From the NCBI GenBank assembly GCA_035555675.1, contig DATMGH010000023.1, positions 21,282 through 85,281 of the forward strand: a DNA stretch of 64,000 nt. The letters run 5' to 3'. This DNA is from Solirubrobacter sp035555675. Its GTDB lineage: Bacteria; Actinomycetota; Thermoleophilia; Solirubrobacterales; Solirubrobacteraceae. This document shows, piece by piece, positions 63,862 to 64,000 of the stretch. The notes below the pieces were generated by a model. The model made no database searches, was not told where the DNA came from, and was given only the letters and a program-made list of their open reading frames with translations. The position numbers and the translations under genes were made by a program. Position 1 is the stretch's first letter; every line of letters begins with the position of its first letter.

Positions 63862-64000
63862 CTAGTGTCCCGCGTCTGAAGTTGGTTGACGGGTAGCGCG
63901 CGGCAGGATCTCGTCGGCCGTCTTGGTCCAGGTGAAGGGCCTGCAGCGTTGGTTGTAGCCGTCGATGAACGCGCGGATCGCGTTGATGAGTTCTCCGACG
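63862..64000 (-). CDS. IS630-family transposase, C-terminal end (partial)
   Basis: On the minus strand the frame reads VGELINAIRAFIDGYNQRCR then PFTWTKTADEILPRATRQPT and ends SDAGH before TAG. FIDGYN...PFTWTKTADEIL is the diagnostic C-terminus of IS630-type DDE transposases, including the last helix after the catalytic domain. The gene enters from the right edge; the DDE triad is not visible here. The TAG stop overlaps the terminal TA-GTGTCC of the element. Whether it is intact cannot be judged from 139 bp. Confidence 0.85.
   Translation of the reverse strand, partial: VGELINAIRAFIDGYNQRCRPFTWTKTADEILPRATRQPTSDAGH
63863..64000 (-). mobile_element. Left edge of an IS630-type insertion sequence
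   Basis: The element appears to begin at TA (63863-63864), the target dinucleotide IS630 elements duplicate, followed by GTGTCCCGCGTCTGAAGTT as terminal repeat. The transposase stop codon is formed by this junction. The other end lies outside the window. It was inserted just downstream of the paralogue B terminator. Confidence 0.7.

Overview
The window is 64 kb of uniformly very GC-rich DNA. Its reading frames are densely packed, with frequent GTG and TTG starts and long spurious antisense frames, as expected of a high-GC actinobacterium. Several traits point to the class Thermoleophilia (Solirubrobacter/Conexibacter relatives), but this is inferred from gene content without a database search: large secreted beta-helix/FN3/FecR-tailed proteins, an actinobacterial-style oxidative pentose-phosphate operon with opcA, an isolated infA, and small zinc-ribbon proteins. 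I found no rRNA, tRNA or CRISPR array.

Layout. 1-5 kb: a divergent FAH-family gene and FadR-type regulator, glycogen phosphorylase, small zinc-ribbon genes, ogt and infA. 5-10 kb: a LacI-type regulator with an apparent ATC start, a methyltransferase, a dispersed repeat, a PEP-mutase-like enzyme, a cupin regulator, a degenerate ABC ATPase and an M20 peptidase. 10-22 kb: pepF, a TetR/MFS efflux pair, a phosphotransferase, a BNR secreted protein, a lipoprotein metallophosphoesterase with a FtsX-type ABC exporter, and msrB. 22-32 kb: a tightly coupled carbon operon (tkt, pgi, gnd, zwf, opcA, pgl, ROK glucokinase, rpiB). It takes glucose to 6-phosphogluconate and pentose phosphates; most junctions overlap by 1-4 nt. 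32-41 kb: GNAT, EamA/MocR divergent pair, an ABC-2 exporter, ppx-ppk polyphosphate genes, a sigma factor. 41-51 kb: an orphan solute-binding lipoprotein, aldose epimerase, an alcohol-forming fatty acyl-CoA reductase, a secreted protein, enoyl-CoA hydratase and an ABC-F protein. 51-64 kb: two secreted beta-helix paralogues flanking a 2116-residue RHS protein whose domain order recalls animal teneurins, then the edge of an IS630-type element.

Three observations stand out. (1) At least fourteen genes have a TANNNT hexamer 6-8 nt before the start codon and no Shine-Dalgarno sequence, implying widespread leaderless transcription. One case supports an AUC start for the LacI regulator, and another is a perfectly symmetrical divergent promoter. 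(2) An approximately 85 bp dispersed palindromic element occurs twice; the second copy is translated in frame inside an ABC permease. (3) The teneurin-like protein and its flanking paralogues form a surface-protein locus that looks undescribed.
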